Source: Salisapilia sapeloensis (taxonomy: Eukaryota > Oomycota > Peronosporomycetes > Peronosporales > Salisapiliaceae). Taken from it: a stretch of 38,682 nt of DNA. Below are positions 18,250 through 26,956 of the stretch, one piece after another (position 1 is the first letter of the stretch; each line of letters starts with the position of its first letter). The translations under genes and the position numbers were made by a program. The notes beneath the pieces were generated by a model, which saw only the letters and a program-made list of their open reading frames with translations, searched no databases and was not told the DNA's origin. The stretch lies in contig JAADVB010000182.1 in the NCBI GenBank assembly GCA_023334545.1, forward strand, positions 1-38,682, in the 5' to 3' direction.

Positions 18250-21200
18250 TTAAAATACGGCAGCGGACACGAGGATGGCCTGCTGCATCTGCGAAGCGAT
18301 CTCCTTGACCAGGATCATGTTATTCTCGTCCTGCGCTAACGCCTTGACCGTCGGGTATATGTCAAATTCGACGAGGAATTGTGTCGGTGCCGTATGACTT
18401 TCAAATAAGCTCTTGAGCATCTTGAGCAAAGAGGTACGTACAATAGCCTTCGGGATGCGTCGCAGCTTGTTCATGATCTCACGCACGAACAACGCACTGC
18501 GTCCTAACGACTGGTTCAGTCGAACGCTGCGCGTCGCCATTTCTAAAATAGGCTCCAACAAGTTCTCAATGTCCGTGTCTTGAGCAACCTGGAAGCTACG
18601 TATGAGCGACATGAGATGGCGAGGTTCCAGTAGCACGTTCTCGACTTTGAGTGTTTCGTGGCCAAGCCAGACGCTGACAGATTTGGCAGCGTCGACTTGC
18701 CAGTACTTGTCCTGTAGTAGCTCCAGCAGCAGCTGAAGCCCCTTATTTGACCACAAGTAAGACCGAGCCGTGGGAGACGCCTGCGCCAGGTCGCACAAGA
18801 TAGGCACAGCGAACTGCTTGAGTGGTGTGCCTTCGTTGATGACCTTCATGATAAGCGGGACAACTCCCGCCTGTGCGGCATGGGTCTGTCGAGCACGGTT
18901 GATGCGGCACAAGTAGAACATGGTTAGCAGCACGAGGTTCTCAATTTCTTTGCCGTGGGACGTAGGTCGCGTCTGCTGCTCCGTCAAGACATTCACGAGG
19001 ACAGGGATCGTGCCTGCTCGATCCAGTTTGTCCAGCGTCTGCGGCTCCATGCTCAAGTTCCGCACGCAACGCAGTAGCGTCACAGTGGCTTCGTCGAATC
19101 CGTTCGACTGCCTCGCAGCTAGTTCAGAAGGCGACGGAGGATGCTCCGACCATGAACGTGGATGCAGCGCATCCAGCAGTCCTTCCAAGACCGCTCCGTC
19201 ACACATGTGCTCTTTCACGACGGCATCTCCTTGTGAAAACTTGAGCAACACATCACACATTTGGTTCAGCTCCTTTACGGACCAGGAAGCCGATCGGACG
19301 GTGGCTGCAAACCACTTGGATACATCAACGTTCTGACTGTGACTACCGATCGTCGAGTCTCTCAACGACTCTTCCTTGTCTCCTACATCTAGCGCAAGTG
19401 ATCGCACAATCTCTGAAAAGACAACGACAAAGTTCTTGAGCAGACCAGCCTTGACAAAGAGTCGGCATAGGTCATTCTTCGGAATGGTCTGCAGACGAAA
19501 GACGCTAAAGATACCTTCCAATCCGATACGTATGAGCTCTACTGTGTACTCTTGAGATGGTGCATGCGCATTCGGTCGTAGAAAGTCGACTAGCACAGGT
19601 AGACCGCCACAGGCGATGAACATTTGGAGCGTCAAAGAACTCGTGTGACAGCTCTGTCGCACGAACTTGCCTGCTTCTAGACGCACGAGACTCGAAAAAT
19701 CCTGTCCGAGACTCTCCGTGTCACTCGGTGCAGCGAGCATGGACGGACCGGAGATCAAGTTGTGTTGCTGCGTTAGTTTCAGGATGACTGGAAGCAGACC
19801 GACGAGTGCTAAATTCTCCTGGAACTTTTTATTGTCCTGGACGATGCGGTTGACGACCTTTAAGACAGCATGCAAGACGTCCATCCGCTTCATCTCCAAG
19901 GCTTCCATGATGTTAGGCACGACGCCTGGTTGGGACATGAGGTCTCGACTGAACGAGACGCTCGACGCTAGGACTTGCTCCAAGTCCGCACACGCGTCCA
20001 AGATGACTTCATCGTCCATACTCGGGTCGAGGCATGTGAGGAGCGTTACGGCTCGAGCCATCGTCTGTTGGTCCAAGTCCGAGCCATTGCTGTAATCAAA
20101 GTCCAGTTCATCCTCGAACAAGTTCTCTTCAAACGACGTGTCGTCTCCATTCGGAAGCGACGACATGTGCCGGATGACAAGCGGCGCCTCGGAGCTCTCC
20201 AAATCAAAGTCACCACTCACGTCGTGCTCTTCAGAATCCCCCTCCCCATCTTCCTCCGTCTGGAACGCAGCTAGTTTATCCTGCGTCGTACCATCCTCTG
20301 GACTCTTCTTCCGAGTTACAGCCATCTGCAGTTTATTCTCGTCCAAATCATCTAAACTAAAGTCTGCGCTATCGTCGTTCTCTCGAAAGTTACGCAGCTT
20401 GAGCAGTCGTTGCTCCATCGGCATGAGCGCCGACTTTCCCCAAGAAGAACTCGACGACGTGTCAAAGTTGTTCCCGTTCGATGGCGTGTGTCTCCGAAGA
20501 CTGTCCGTCCGGTCGTCATGATGTAGCATGTCCATATTCTCCTCATCCTTCTCTCCCCATACTTGTTCATCCAACAAGGCAGAAGCGTCCTCTTCACTCA
20601 GTTTAAACGCACTCTTCTCTTCTGTCTTCTGAGCACGTTTCGTCACGGCAGGCTTTGTGCTCGAGAGTGTGATCGGATGAGGCGTACTGTCGAGTTCAAA
20701 CTCTTCATCCCAGTCCTCGTCGTCCTCCTCTTCCACCATGTTTTCGCTATTGAAAGATGGAATGGGCGACGGTTGCTGCTCTTTTTCATAAAGTTTGATC
20801 GTGTTCAACATTGCGTCTCGTGCCAGTGACGACGTCACCTTTTCTTCCACGAGCAGTGTGCTCTGCTCGACTTTGTTCTTTGGGATTTGAGCGATCCACG
20901 GATGGTTCAAAAGCTCTTCGGCTGTGCTACGTAGTCTCGACTCTTTCATGAAACACTTCATGATAAAATCATGCAGCGCAGGCGAGATACGTTCCGGTAA
21001 CGGCGGATGGTCGTCCGATACGATGCGGAAGAAAGCTTGCATTGGTTGGAGGTCAAAGTATGGAGGTTTGGTCGTCACGAGTTCAATGATAGTGCAGCCG
21101 ACGCCCCAGATGTCAGAGGCAAAGGACCAACCGGCTAGCTCGATGACCTCGGGTGCCATCCAGTAGGGAGAGCCTACGAACGAGTCTGATTCAGGGGCGT

Positions 21201-22032
21201 CACTTAGCTTCATGGCGACACCAAAGTCTGCTAGTTTCACCAGTCCGTCTTTTGTCGTGAGGATGTTGGCGCCTTTGATGTCTCGATGGATGACACCTTG
21301 CTCGTGCAAGTAGGCGAGACCTCGAAGGACCTGGGTGATGTACATGGCCACCAACGTCTCGGACAAGGCTCCAAACTTTTTTAAGAACTGTGCTAAAGAG
21401 CCATTTTCCATGTACTCCAGGACAATATACAGTGACTGCGGTGTCTTAATCGTGTCAAAGTACTTGACAATGTTCTCGTGATTCAATTTGCGCAGTAGAC
21501 TGATCTCGCTCTAGTTACCAGTCGCACATGAGTCTCACACGAACGGTAGGATAAAACAGACTCGTCATAGACGACTTACTTCAATGGAGACGAGGCCTTC
21601 TTTGCCAATGTTATGAAGAGACACTTGCTTGATCGCGACGGATCTCCCATTGCGTAGGTCGAGCGCCGAGTGGACGACGCCAAAGCCGCCGCGGCCAATT
21701 TCTGCGCCAAGTTGCTATCATGTATAGTAGATGATAGGAGTGAGTATGTGGATTGTCAATTTCAGAGAATTTACAACTCGAAATTTTGAGTCGTACGTAT
21801 CGATCGCCGACAAAGCGCGAAGTGTCGTCCAGCATCTTCTGCCGCACACCTACAGTAGGCGGACTTGTGGTAAGGCTCGCTCCGGAAGTCGACTGGTCGG
21901 TCGTGCCGGTCATCGGATCACCCACTACGCCTCTTCGGTGGGATGTTCCTCGACTGGTGCTACCGTTCGGATGGCTTATGTCGAACTGAGGAAGAGCGCT
22001 TTCATAAATTTCACCGATTTCACCTCCGTTCA
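18250..22032 (-). CDS. Ser/Thr kinase of the Cdc7/SepH/MAP3K-epsilon type with helical-repeat C-terminus
   Basis: Minus-strand exons 22032-21797, 21714-21580 and 21510-18250 give about 1210 residues. Splicing restores the kinase N-lobe: RYQLGAEIGRGGFGVV (glycine loop about 86-93), VAIK (Lys about 108), then SEISLLRKLNHENIV. The C-lobe has HRDIKGAN (Asp about 201), DFG (about 219) and GSPYWMAPE (about 237-245), typical of STE-group kinases. An acidic linker and an ARM/HEAT-like region (about 650-1200) match the build of MAP3K-epsilon and fungal Cdc7/SepH, which act in septation, cytokinesis and polarity signalling. The frame opens at a GTG (22033) with a stop shortly upstream and no ATG, so the true start is either a further exon (candidate at 22173-22206) or an internal ATG (residue 41). 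Confidence 0.88.
21511..21579 (-). other. Kinase intron between the N-lobe and the alpha-C region
   Basis: A 69-nt intron with donor GTAAGT and acceptor CTAG (read on the minus strand), phase 0, joining LVSIE to SEISLLRKL. Confidence 0.88.
21715..21796 (-). other. Kinase intron before the glycine loop
   Basis: An 82-nt GT..AG intron, phase 0, joining GDRY to QLGAEIGRGG. The join gives the RYxLGxxIGRG start usual for this kinase group. Confidence 0.82.
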
Positions 22033-22172
22033 CTATACCCTGCTGTCTGACTTTTCAAGGATATGTTTAGCATCGAAATTTTTGAAAAAAAACGGCGATG
22101 GGCTGTCAGCGCTTCAAGCGGGTTCTAGCTTGGTTATAGGTCATAGCTGCAGGTCAAATCGAACCTGCTTAC

Positions 22173-22206
22173 GGTCTGTAGAGAGCGATTGGAGACCGTG
22201 GGGCAT
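22173..22206 (-). other. Candidate first coding exon of the kinase gene
   Basis: On the minus strand an ATG at 22206 opens 34 nt ending at a GTAAGC donor. A phase-1 splice to the AG ending at 22033 (140-nt intron) joins in frame to LNGGEIGEIYE. It would supply the missing ATG, but the intron is longer than others here and nothing else supports it. Confidence 0.3.
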
Positions 22207-23292
22207 GAAGGGACTAATTATACTCTACTATCCGTGTCGTTTCCACATATCATGTCGTGATGGACGCATGGGAATTCTATTCCAGTGGATTACTCGATTA
22301 GATGTGTAGCTACTCTGCTGGTTAAATAACCAGGAATTAATTGGGAGCGCCTGATATTGCGTGTGTGTTGATCACGCGAGCGGGGCTGATCTACTGCGAA
22401 TACATGAAGTAGAAGCTGTGCGCGAATGGATGGATGCCACGCACCCAGATGGTACACGATAGAGCATGGTACTGCTGCACTCATCAATGTGGACGCTAAG
22501 ACCTGTGATTGGAAATTGATATCTGGAGCTATTGTTTGTAGCTTAAATAGGGTATATGACGTGGTTCGGTACTTGTAGTATCGCCATGATAATGGTGTAG
22601 AGCAATTATCCACTCTGTAAGGATATCTGGAGTCCGTCATCAGTACGAAGCAAGCGTTGGACTATACGATCTAGCTCATTTACAAGTGAAGCGTAGCATA
22701 AATCTGCTCTTTACGAATGAAGTTACCGTGTAAAAACCTTGCTTAAAGCAAGTACCATCATTGCTTTGATCGTAAAATATATCATAGCTTTTCATTACGC
22801 ATATGGTATCGTCTACATTATCTATTTCTGTCTCTGCTTGACAAGTGCAGTTCATGTCTGCCCTATTGCCTCTGCGATCAATTGATGTTTGGTCTATCCT
22901 ACCTCAAAACGTACTCTCACGATAGATACTTGTCATTTATCCCTCAACAGTACAAAGTACATGTTACGACCGCCCCAGATATTTATTTATTTAGTATGTA
23001 TTCTATGCATTTAAGTTGCTAGGCAGCACGATTTCCGGATTCAGCGTACTCTTTTAGCTTCTGCATTGTGGAAACCAAGGCAACCCATAGCGAGCATCGT
23101 CGTTCTAGATAGCATCCATTGTCCAATATTTTCCAGTATCAAACGTGAAAGGTTGAGACGAGGTATCCAAAAGCTTCCCAACGAGATCCTCTCAAAGTAA
23201 ATTTCCGGAGCGTTAACAAGAAAGCTTCCTGGTCCATAACATACCATCGAAAAAACAGCTCTATGAGCTATTATTTCTTTGGACTTTTCTAA
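22207..23292. other. AT-rich non-coding interval
   Basis: About 1.1 kb between the divergent kinase and RBR genes. Stops are frequent in all frames, AT-rich segments occur near 22690-22830 and 22960-23010, and no motif-bearing ORF or RNA is seen. Both promoters should be here. Confidence 0.5.
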
Positions 23293-23769
23293 ATGGCAAA
23301 GAAGAAGAGCTGCATCAGTTGCACCGCCCTGTACCGTTGCAACCGACTGCGAAAAGCTCCTTGTGGCCACTGGTACTGCCCAGACTGCATCCAGCGCATG
23401 TCTCGCCTAGCATTGCTGGATCGAGCGCTTGTTCCAATCAGGTGCTGTGGCAAAGAACTCCCAATCGACTACGTAGAAGAGGCTCTATCGCCTACGAGCG
23501 ATTACCAAAAGTACCTCGAATTTCTCGGAGATAAAGACTGGAAGTCGTCGGATCTCACATCGGACGCAGAATACGCAGATGCAGTCAAGAACGACGGGGC
23601 GAAGCAATGCCCTGGCTGTGGCATCGGTGTTTTACGCATCGACGGGTGCATTCACATGACTTGTCCCCACGGTCACCAGTTCTGCTATACATGCTTGAAA
23701 GTATGGCAAACATGTAGCTGTCCCAATCTTCCGGACGAAGAAGTCATGAGAGCGCTAGGCGAAATCTAA
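23293..23769 (+). CDS. Compact RBR-like RING1-RING2 protein without IBR, copy 1
   Basis: Single exon, 158 residues, ATG start seven residues before the first zinc ligand, so there is almost no N-terminal extension. A RING1-type set comes first (C7, C10, C24, H26, C29, C32, C51, C52; APCGHWYCPDC then RCC). After a linker of about 53 residues comes an RBR RING2-type element with C106-x2-C109-x9-C119-x4-C124, then FCYTC and WQTCSC. C119 occupies the position of the catalytic Cys of HHARI/Parkin-type ligases, and H121 the catalytic-type His two residues later. The normal in-between-RING module is missing; the linker has no cysteines. Probable ubiquitin ligase of the thioester-forming class, by motif; no partner is known. 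A paralogue lies about 250 nt downstream on the same strand. Confidence 0.8.
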   Translation: MAKKKSCISCTALYRCNRLRKAPCGHWYCPDCIQRMSRLALLDRALVPIRCCGKELPIDYVEEALSPTSDYQKYLEFLGDKDWKSSDLTSDAEYADAVKNDGAKQCPGCGIGVLRIDGCIHMTCPHGHQFCYTCLKVWQTCSCPNLPDEEVMRALGEI

Positions 23770-24014
23770 GGATGTAGGGCATCTTAATTGATGAGGTTTT
23801 ATGACTGAGTGTCGACGTAGCGTTGATAATTTACGTAGTAAAAACCCAATTGAAAGAGATAAATGTGTTCGTAGTATGGATTTATGGTTCAATGATGCTA
23901 TTTAACTTTGCTTTCTTGCATGTTGGTTTAGAAAACGAGAACTTTCTTTGGAATTGCCGAAATTGTTCTCGGTTTGTCAGTTCTTATAATTCCTGCAACG
24001 ACAGAGAGCCCAAG

Positions 24015-24719
24015 ATGGATCAATGTGAAGCACTTCCTCCATGCGAAGACTTCGAAGAGAAGGCCATGCTTCCCGTCGAAGGATACTGCGCTGAGAAGGA
24101 TGAGCTCTTCGCGATGATGATGTATAAGAAGGAGGAGAGTGACGCCAAACAGAGCACGCTCGACGAAGCAATCGCTCGAAGTCTTTACGAAGAAGAAGAG
24201 AGAAGCTTGTTGTTCGCTACTACTCCAGAAGACCGTCTAGAAGGTGAAGTGTATGAGGATGGATATGAAATAGTGGAGACAAAGGCTCCACCACAATGCA
24301 CTTGCTGTTTGGAAGGGATCACGGATGCGAATACACGCCGCATCCTCCCGTGTGGGCACATGTACTGCATCAAATGCATCCAGACACGATGCAAGATCGG
24401 TCTCCGCGACCGATCTGTGCTCCCAGCACATTGCTGCAAAGTCGAATTTCCCATCGATTTTGTTCGTCAAGCGCTCACTGCGCAAGAGACTCGAACGTAC
24501 GAGCAATATATGATGGAGAAAAACTGGAAGACGTTTGACCTGCAGTCGGACAAGCGATATGCGGAAACAGTAAAGCGTCAAGGTGGACAGCAATGTCCAG
24601 GTTGTGGGATCGGTGTGCAGCGAGAAAGTGGGTGTAACCGCATGCGGTGCTTCAACGGGCACGAATTTTGCTATCAATGCACTCGGAAGTGGAAGACTTG
24701 CACTTGTCCATACAATTAG
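24015..24719 (+). CDS. Compact RBR-like RING1-RING2 protein with ubiquitin-interacting motif, copy 2
   Basis: Single exon, 234 residues from the ATG at 24015; the open frame runs further up from a TTG but that part looks non-coding. Residues about 48-63 (STLDEAIARSLYEEEE) match a ubiquitin-interacting motif with the A-x-x-x-S core (A52, S56) and flanking acids. RING1 follows (C95, C98, C113, H115, C118, C121, C140, C141), then a Cys-free linker instead of an IBR, then RING2 with C194-x2-C197-x9-C207-x4-C212, FCYQC and WKTCTC. It is clearly paralogous to the upstream gene (IDFV/IDYV, LTSDAEYADAVK versus LQSDKRYAETVK, QCPGCGIGV). C207 is in the catalytic position, but the His two residues later is Arg (R209). 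Ubiquitin binding plus possible ligase activity. Confidence 0.82.
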   Translation: MDQCEALPPCEDFEEKAMLPVEGYCAEKDELFAMMMYKKEESDAKQSTLDEAIARSLYEEEERSLLFATTPEDRLEGEVYEDGYEIVETKAPPQCTCCLEGITDANTRRILPCGHMYCIKCIQTRCKIGLRDRSVLPAHCCKVEFPIDFVRQALTAQETRTYEQYMMEKNWKTFDLQSDKRYAETVKRQGGQQCPGCGIGVQRESGCNRMRCFNGHEFCYQCTRKWKTCTCPYN

Positions 24720-25053
24720 CGCACGGGTGGCAATTTTTGGCTTTTTCACAGCCCAAGAGGAGCAATCGATGCTGCGAAAAGGACGTAGCAAGTTTGAGTA
24801 CAACACGAAGCTGAGTTAGTCAATGGATTTGATATTTGTTTGATTGAGAGGCAACCAGTGTGCGTAACTTGCTTCAAATATCAATGTTTTTTAATTTTCA
24901 CAAGGCTCTACTGCATACAGCGAGCTGGTACACGCCAAGCATTTACAACTCGCCAGGTTCCAATATCGACCACAGTAAGCTTAACACTTCAAATACACTC
25001 GCAAATATTTTTCTTTGTTTATTTATACTTTAAAATTAGAGCACATACAACAA
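24720..25053. other. Non-coding interval before the tRNA
   Basis: Downstream region of RBR copy 2 and 5' flank of tRNA-Thr. It is AT-rich, with TTTAAAATTAGAG just upstream of the tRNA. A 209-codon frame beginning at 24840 runs straight through the tRNA and is not credible. Confidence 0.5.
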
Positions 25054-25125
25054 GCCTCTGTGGCTCAGTGGTAGAGCATCTGTCTTGTAAACAGAAGGTC
25101 CCCGGTTCAATCCCGGGCGGAGGCA
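25054..25125 (+). tRNA. tRNA-Thr (anticodon UGU)
   Basis: A complete 72-nt cloverleaf without intron. Acceptor GCCTCTG pairs with CGGAGGC (one G-U), the D-arm is GCTC/GAGC, the anticodon stem TCTGT/ACAGA encloses loop CTTGTAA, and the T-arm CCCGG/CCGGG encloses TTCAATC. The anticodon TGT reads ACA (Thr). Internal A box (TGGCTCAGTGG) and B box (GGTTCAATCC) are intact, and the discriminator base is A. CCA is not encoded, as expected for a nuclear tRNA gene. Confidence 0.96.
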
Positions 25126-25129
25126 TTCC

Positions 25130-25135
25130 TTTTTT
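25130..25135 (+). terminator. RNA polymerase III T-run terminator
   Basis: Six T residues begin five bases after the tRNA 3' end, the normal Pol III stop signal. Confidence 0.8.
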
Positions 25136-26136
25136 GGTTTTGACAGGTAGATTATTTTGTACCTGCTTGCAAGGCCGAGTAGTGGAGAACCGGGTACCAC
25201 CCGAGGTAGGCTCTACTGCGATACCTCAAAGTTTAATTTCATTATTCTTGCCAGTACGGTCTAAATATGTCTTTCCTAATGAGACGAGTAAAAAAAGTCT
25301 GATGCAAAGTTGCGATGCCAAAGACGACAAAGTATCGTCGTTTAGTTGGTACAAACAGACTGAGCCAGAGCTACCTTGGAAAAAAATGCAAGCACTCAAA
25401 AGTCATAAAGATCTAGAAAATGACCAAGAAAGTTCTTTATCAAGGCCAAGACGCAGCAAAGAGTGCTAGGTTTCCATACGAGATCGCGATGAAGATCTCA
25501 ATCGTCCAAAATTTTTGTTATTGCATGTGAGAAGGGGTGCAGGATGATGAGAACCGACTAGGATTGCACGTATGGTGCACGATAAGCGATTGTCTTGTTA
25601 GAGGCAGATATACTATTCGACCTTCGCAATCCATTAAATAAAGTAGTTGCTATACTGAATACGGTGGCAGCAAAACGGATCCTTTTGTGACTGTCCGTCT
25701 AGCGCAGACAAAGATGGTCAGTAGGATAAGAGATGTTCGGTTAGTCATCCTCGAGATCCCTAGCCTCTATCACATCCAATCACACTCGATCTCAATGGAA
25801 ACTACAGTACTAGCCAAAGCAAAATCTATCTCAAACCAATCGTACCATGAGCGTAATGCAAGAACACTGTACAACGAGTACGAACTATTGTAGCGAGCTG
25901 TACACGATCTATCTTCCTAACTCGGTCACTTTGCTTGCCCTACCCAAGAACAGCATCCTGAAAGATACCTTTGTTTGATTCGCTAAAAAATTAATCTCAC
26001 AGCGCGGATTGGCTGAATCACTGTATGCTATCAGTATGGACCTTCCTTGACTAGGTTAAAGTATAAGAATCATTTCCTTCGTTCCGTATCGGGAACAGAA
26101 GCCAATTCCCGCTATAAAGACATTCAGCTAGTCGAT
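25136..26136. other. Non-coding interval
   Basis: About 1 kb between the tRNA and the PDZ gene. It contains one 68-codon frame (25687-25893) without ATG start or motif. No repeat or second RNA gene is seen. The end should contain the PDZ-gene promoter. Confidence 0.45.
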
Positions 26137-26865
26137 ATGGGCGCAGCATTATGTACCTGTGGCGAATCGGACAACACGACGCCGTATTTGCCTCGAAAGC
26201 AACCTCGCAAACTAACACTGACGACCAAGTACCACTACGCGACTCGGGCGAGTCACACACAACGGACGCTCGAGCTGTCGGAAGGCACGAGTGACCACGA
26301 CTTCTTCCCAGCTCCTCTACAGACACTCTTAGCTCCTATTTTAGGCGAACCAGTCCAATCGACCACGGATGCTTTCCGTGCAAAGCTAAAGGAACCATCG
26401 ATGAGTCCTCGCAGCAAACTAACATGGATGCATTCACGACAGACGACTCTCCCATTATCCGGTAGCGATGAACTACCGACTTTTTTGGAAGAGTCCGAGC
26501 CCGAGTCGGATGACCAGTGTCTCTCGGAAACGACCCACACGCCAGAAGAGCTGATAGAACCAGTGGACGACGCTGTATTGGAAGAGAAAGCGAAACGAAG
26601 ACATAGTGTCATCGTCCCACCAGGTCCATGTGGACTCATCCTCCAAGTGAACGATAGTCAGCAAGGTCCTCCCGTCGTCGAAGGCTTTGTCAGTCGAGTG
26701 GATGGTCGAAAAGGAACGATTGAAAATAGCGGCATCGTCCGTCGAGGCAGTTTGCTAAGTAGTATCGACGGTCAGGACGTATCGACGTTGCGACACGACC
26801 AGGTGATCCAAACGCTGAATGCGACCATGCACCGCGAGCGTGAGTTGGCCTTCCTGGACCCTTAA
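26137..26865 (+). CDS. PDZ-like protein with N-terminal acylation motif
   Basis: Single exon, 242 residues from the ATG at 26137. That start gives MGAALCTCGES: Gly2 and a following Cys pair (C6, C8) are the pattern of co-translational N-myristoylation plus palmitoylation, which is why I prefer it to the longer open frame. The middle is disordered and acidic (FLEESEPESDDQ). Residues about 160-242 look like a PDZ domain: GPCGLILQV as the carboxylate-binding strand, then VVEGFVSRVDG, GIVRRGSLLSSIDGQDVSTLRHDQVIQTL, and a final strand ELAFLDP at the C-terminus. PDZ domains bind C-terminal peptides, so a membrane-tethered scaffold or adaptor is likely. No partner can be named. It is convergent with the m-AAA protease gene, 91 nt away. 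Confidence 0.72.
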   Translation: MGAALCTCGESDNTTPYLPRKQPRKLTLTTKYHYATRASHTQRTLELSEGTSDHDFFPAPLQTLLAPILGEPVQSTTDAFRAKLKEPSMSPRSKLTWMHSRQTTLPLSGSDELPTFLEESEPESDDQCLSETTHTPEELIEPVDDAVLEEKAKRRHSVIVPPGPCGLILQVNDSQQGPPVVEGFVSRVDGRKGTIENSGIVRRGSLLSSIDGQDVSTLRHDQVIQTLNATMHRERELAFLDP

Positions 26866-26956
26866 ACCTCCCATGGTGCCAATTCTGCTCTAACCAAGAC
26901 ACTATTATGCGATAATTGTTCAAAAGAAACCAATTTCTCTTTCTAGAAGACTCCAG

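Noticed and set aside
22290-22640. 116-codon minus-strand frame in the kinase/RBR gap
   Set aside because: It has no motif, and neighbouring sequence is rich in stops.
23823-24014. N-terminal extension of RBR copy 2 with a hydrophobic stretch (possible signal anchor)
   Set aside because: It begins with TTG in AT-rich intergenic-looking sequence. The ATG at 24015 fits the acidic N-terminus and UIM.
24840-25469. 209-codon plus-strand frame
   Set aside because: It starts at a non-ATG codon and runs straight through the complete tRNA-Thr gene and its terminator.
26051-26639. Two minus-strand frames of 91 and 128 codons
   Set aside because: They are antisense to the PDZ gene, have Ser-rich shadow composition and no domain.
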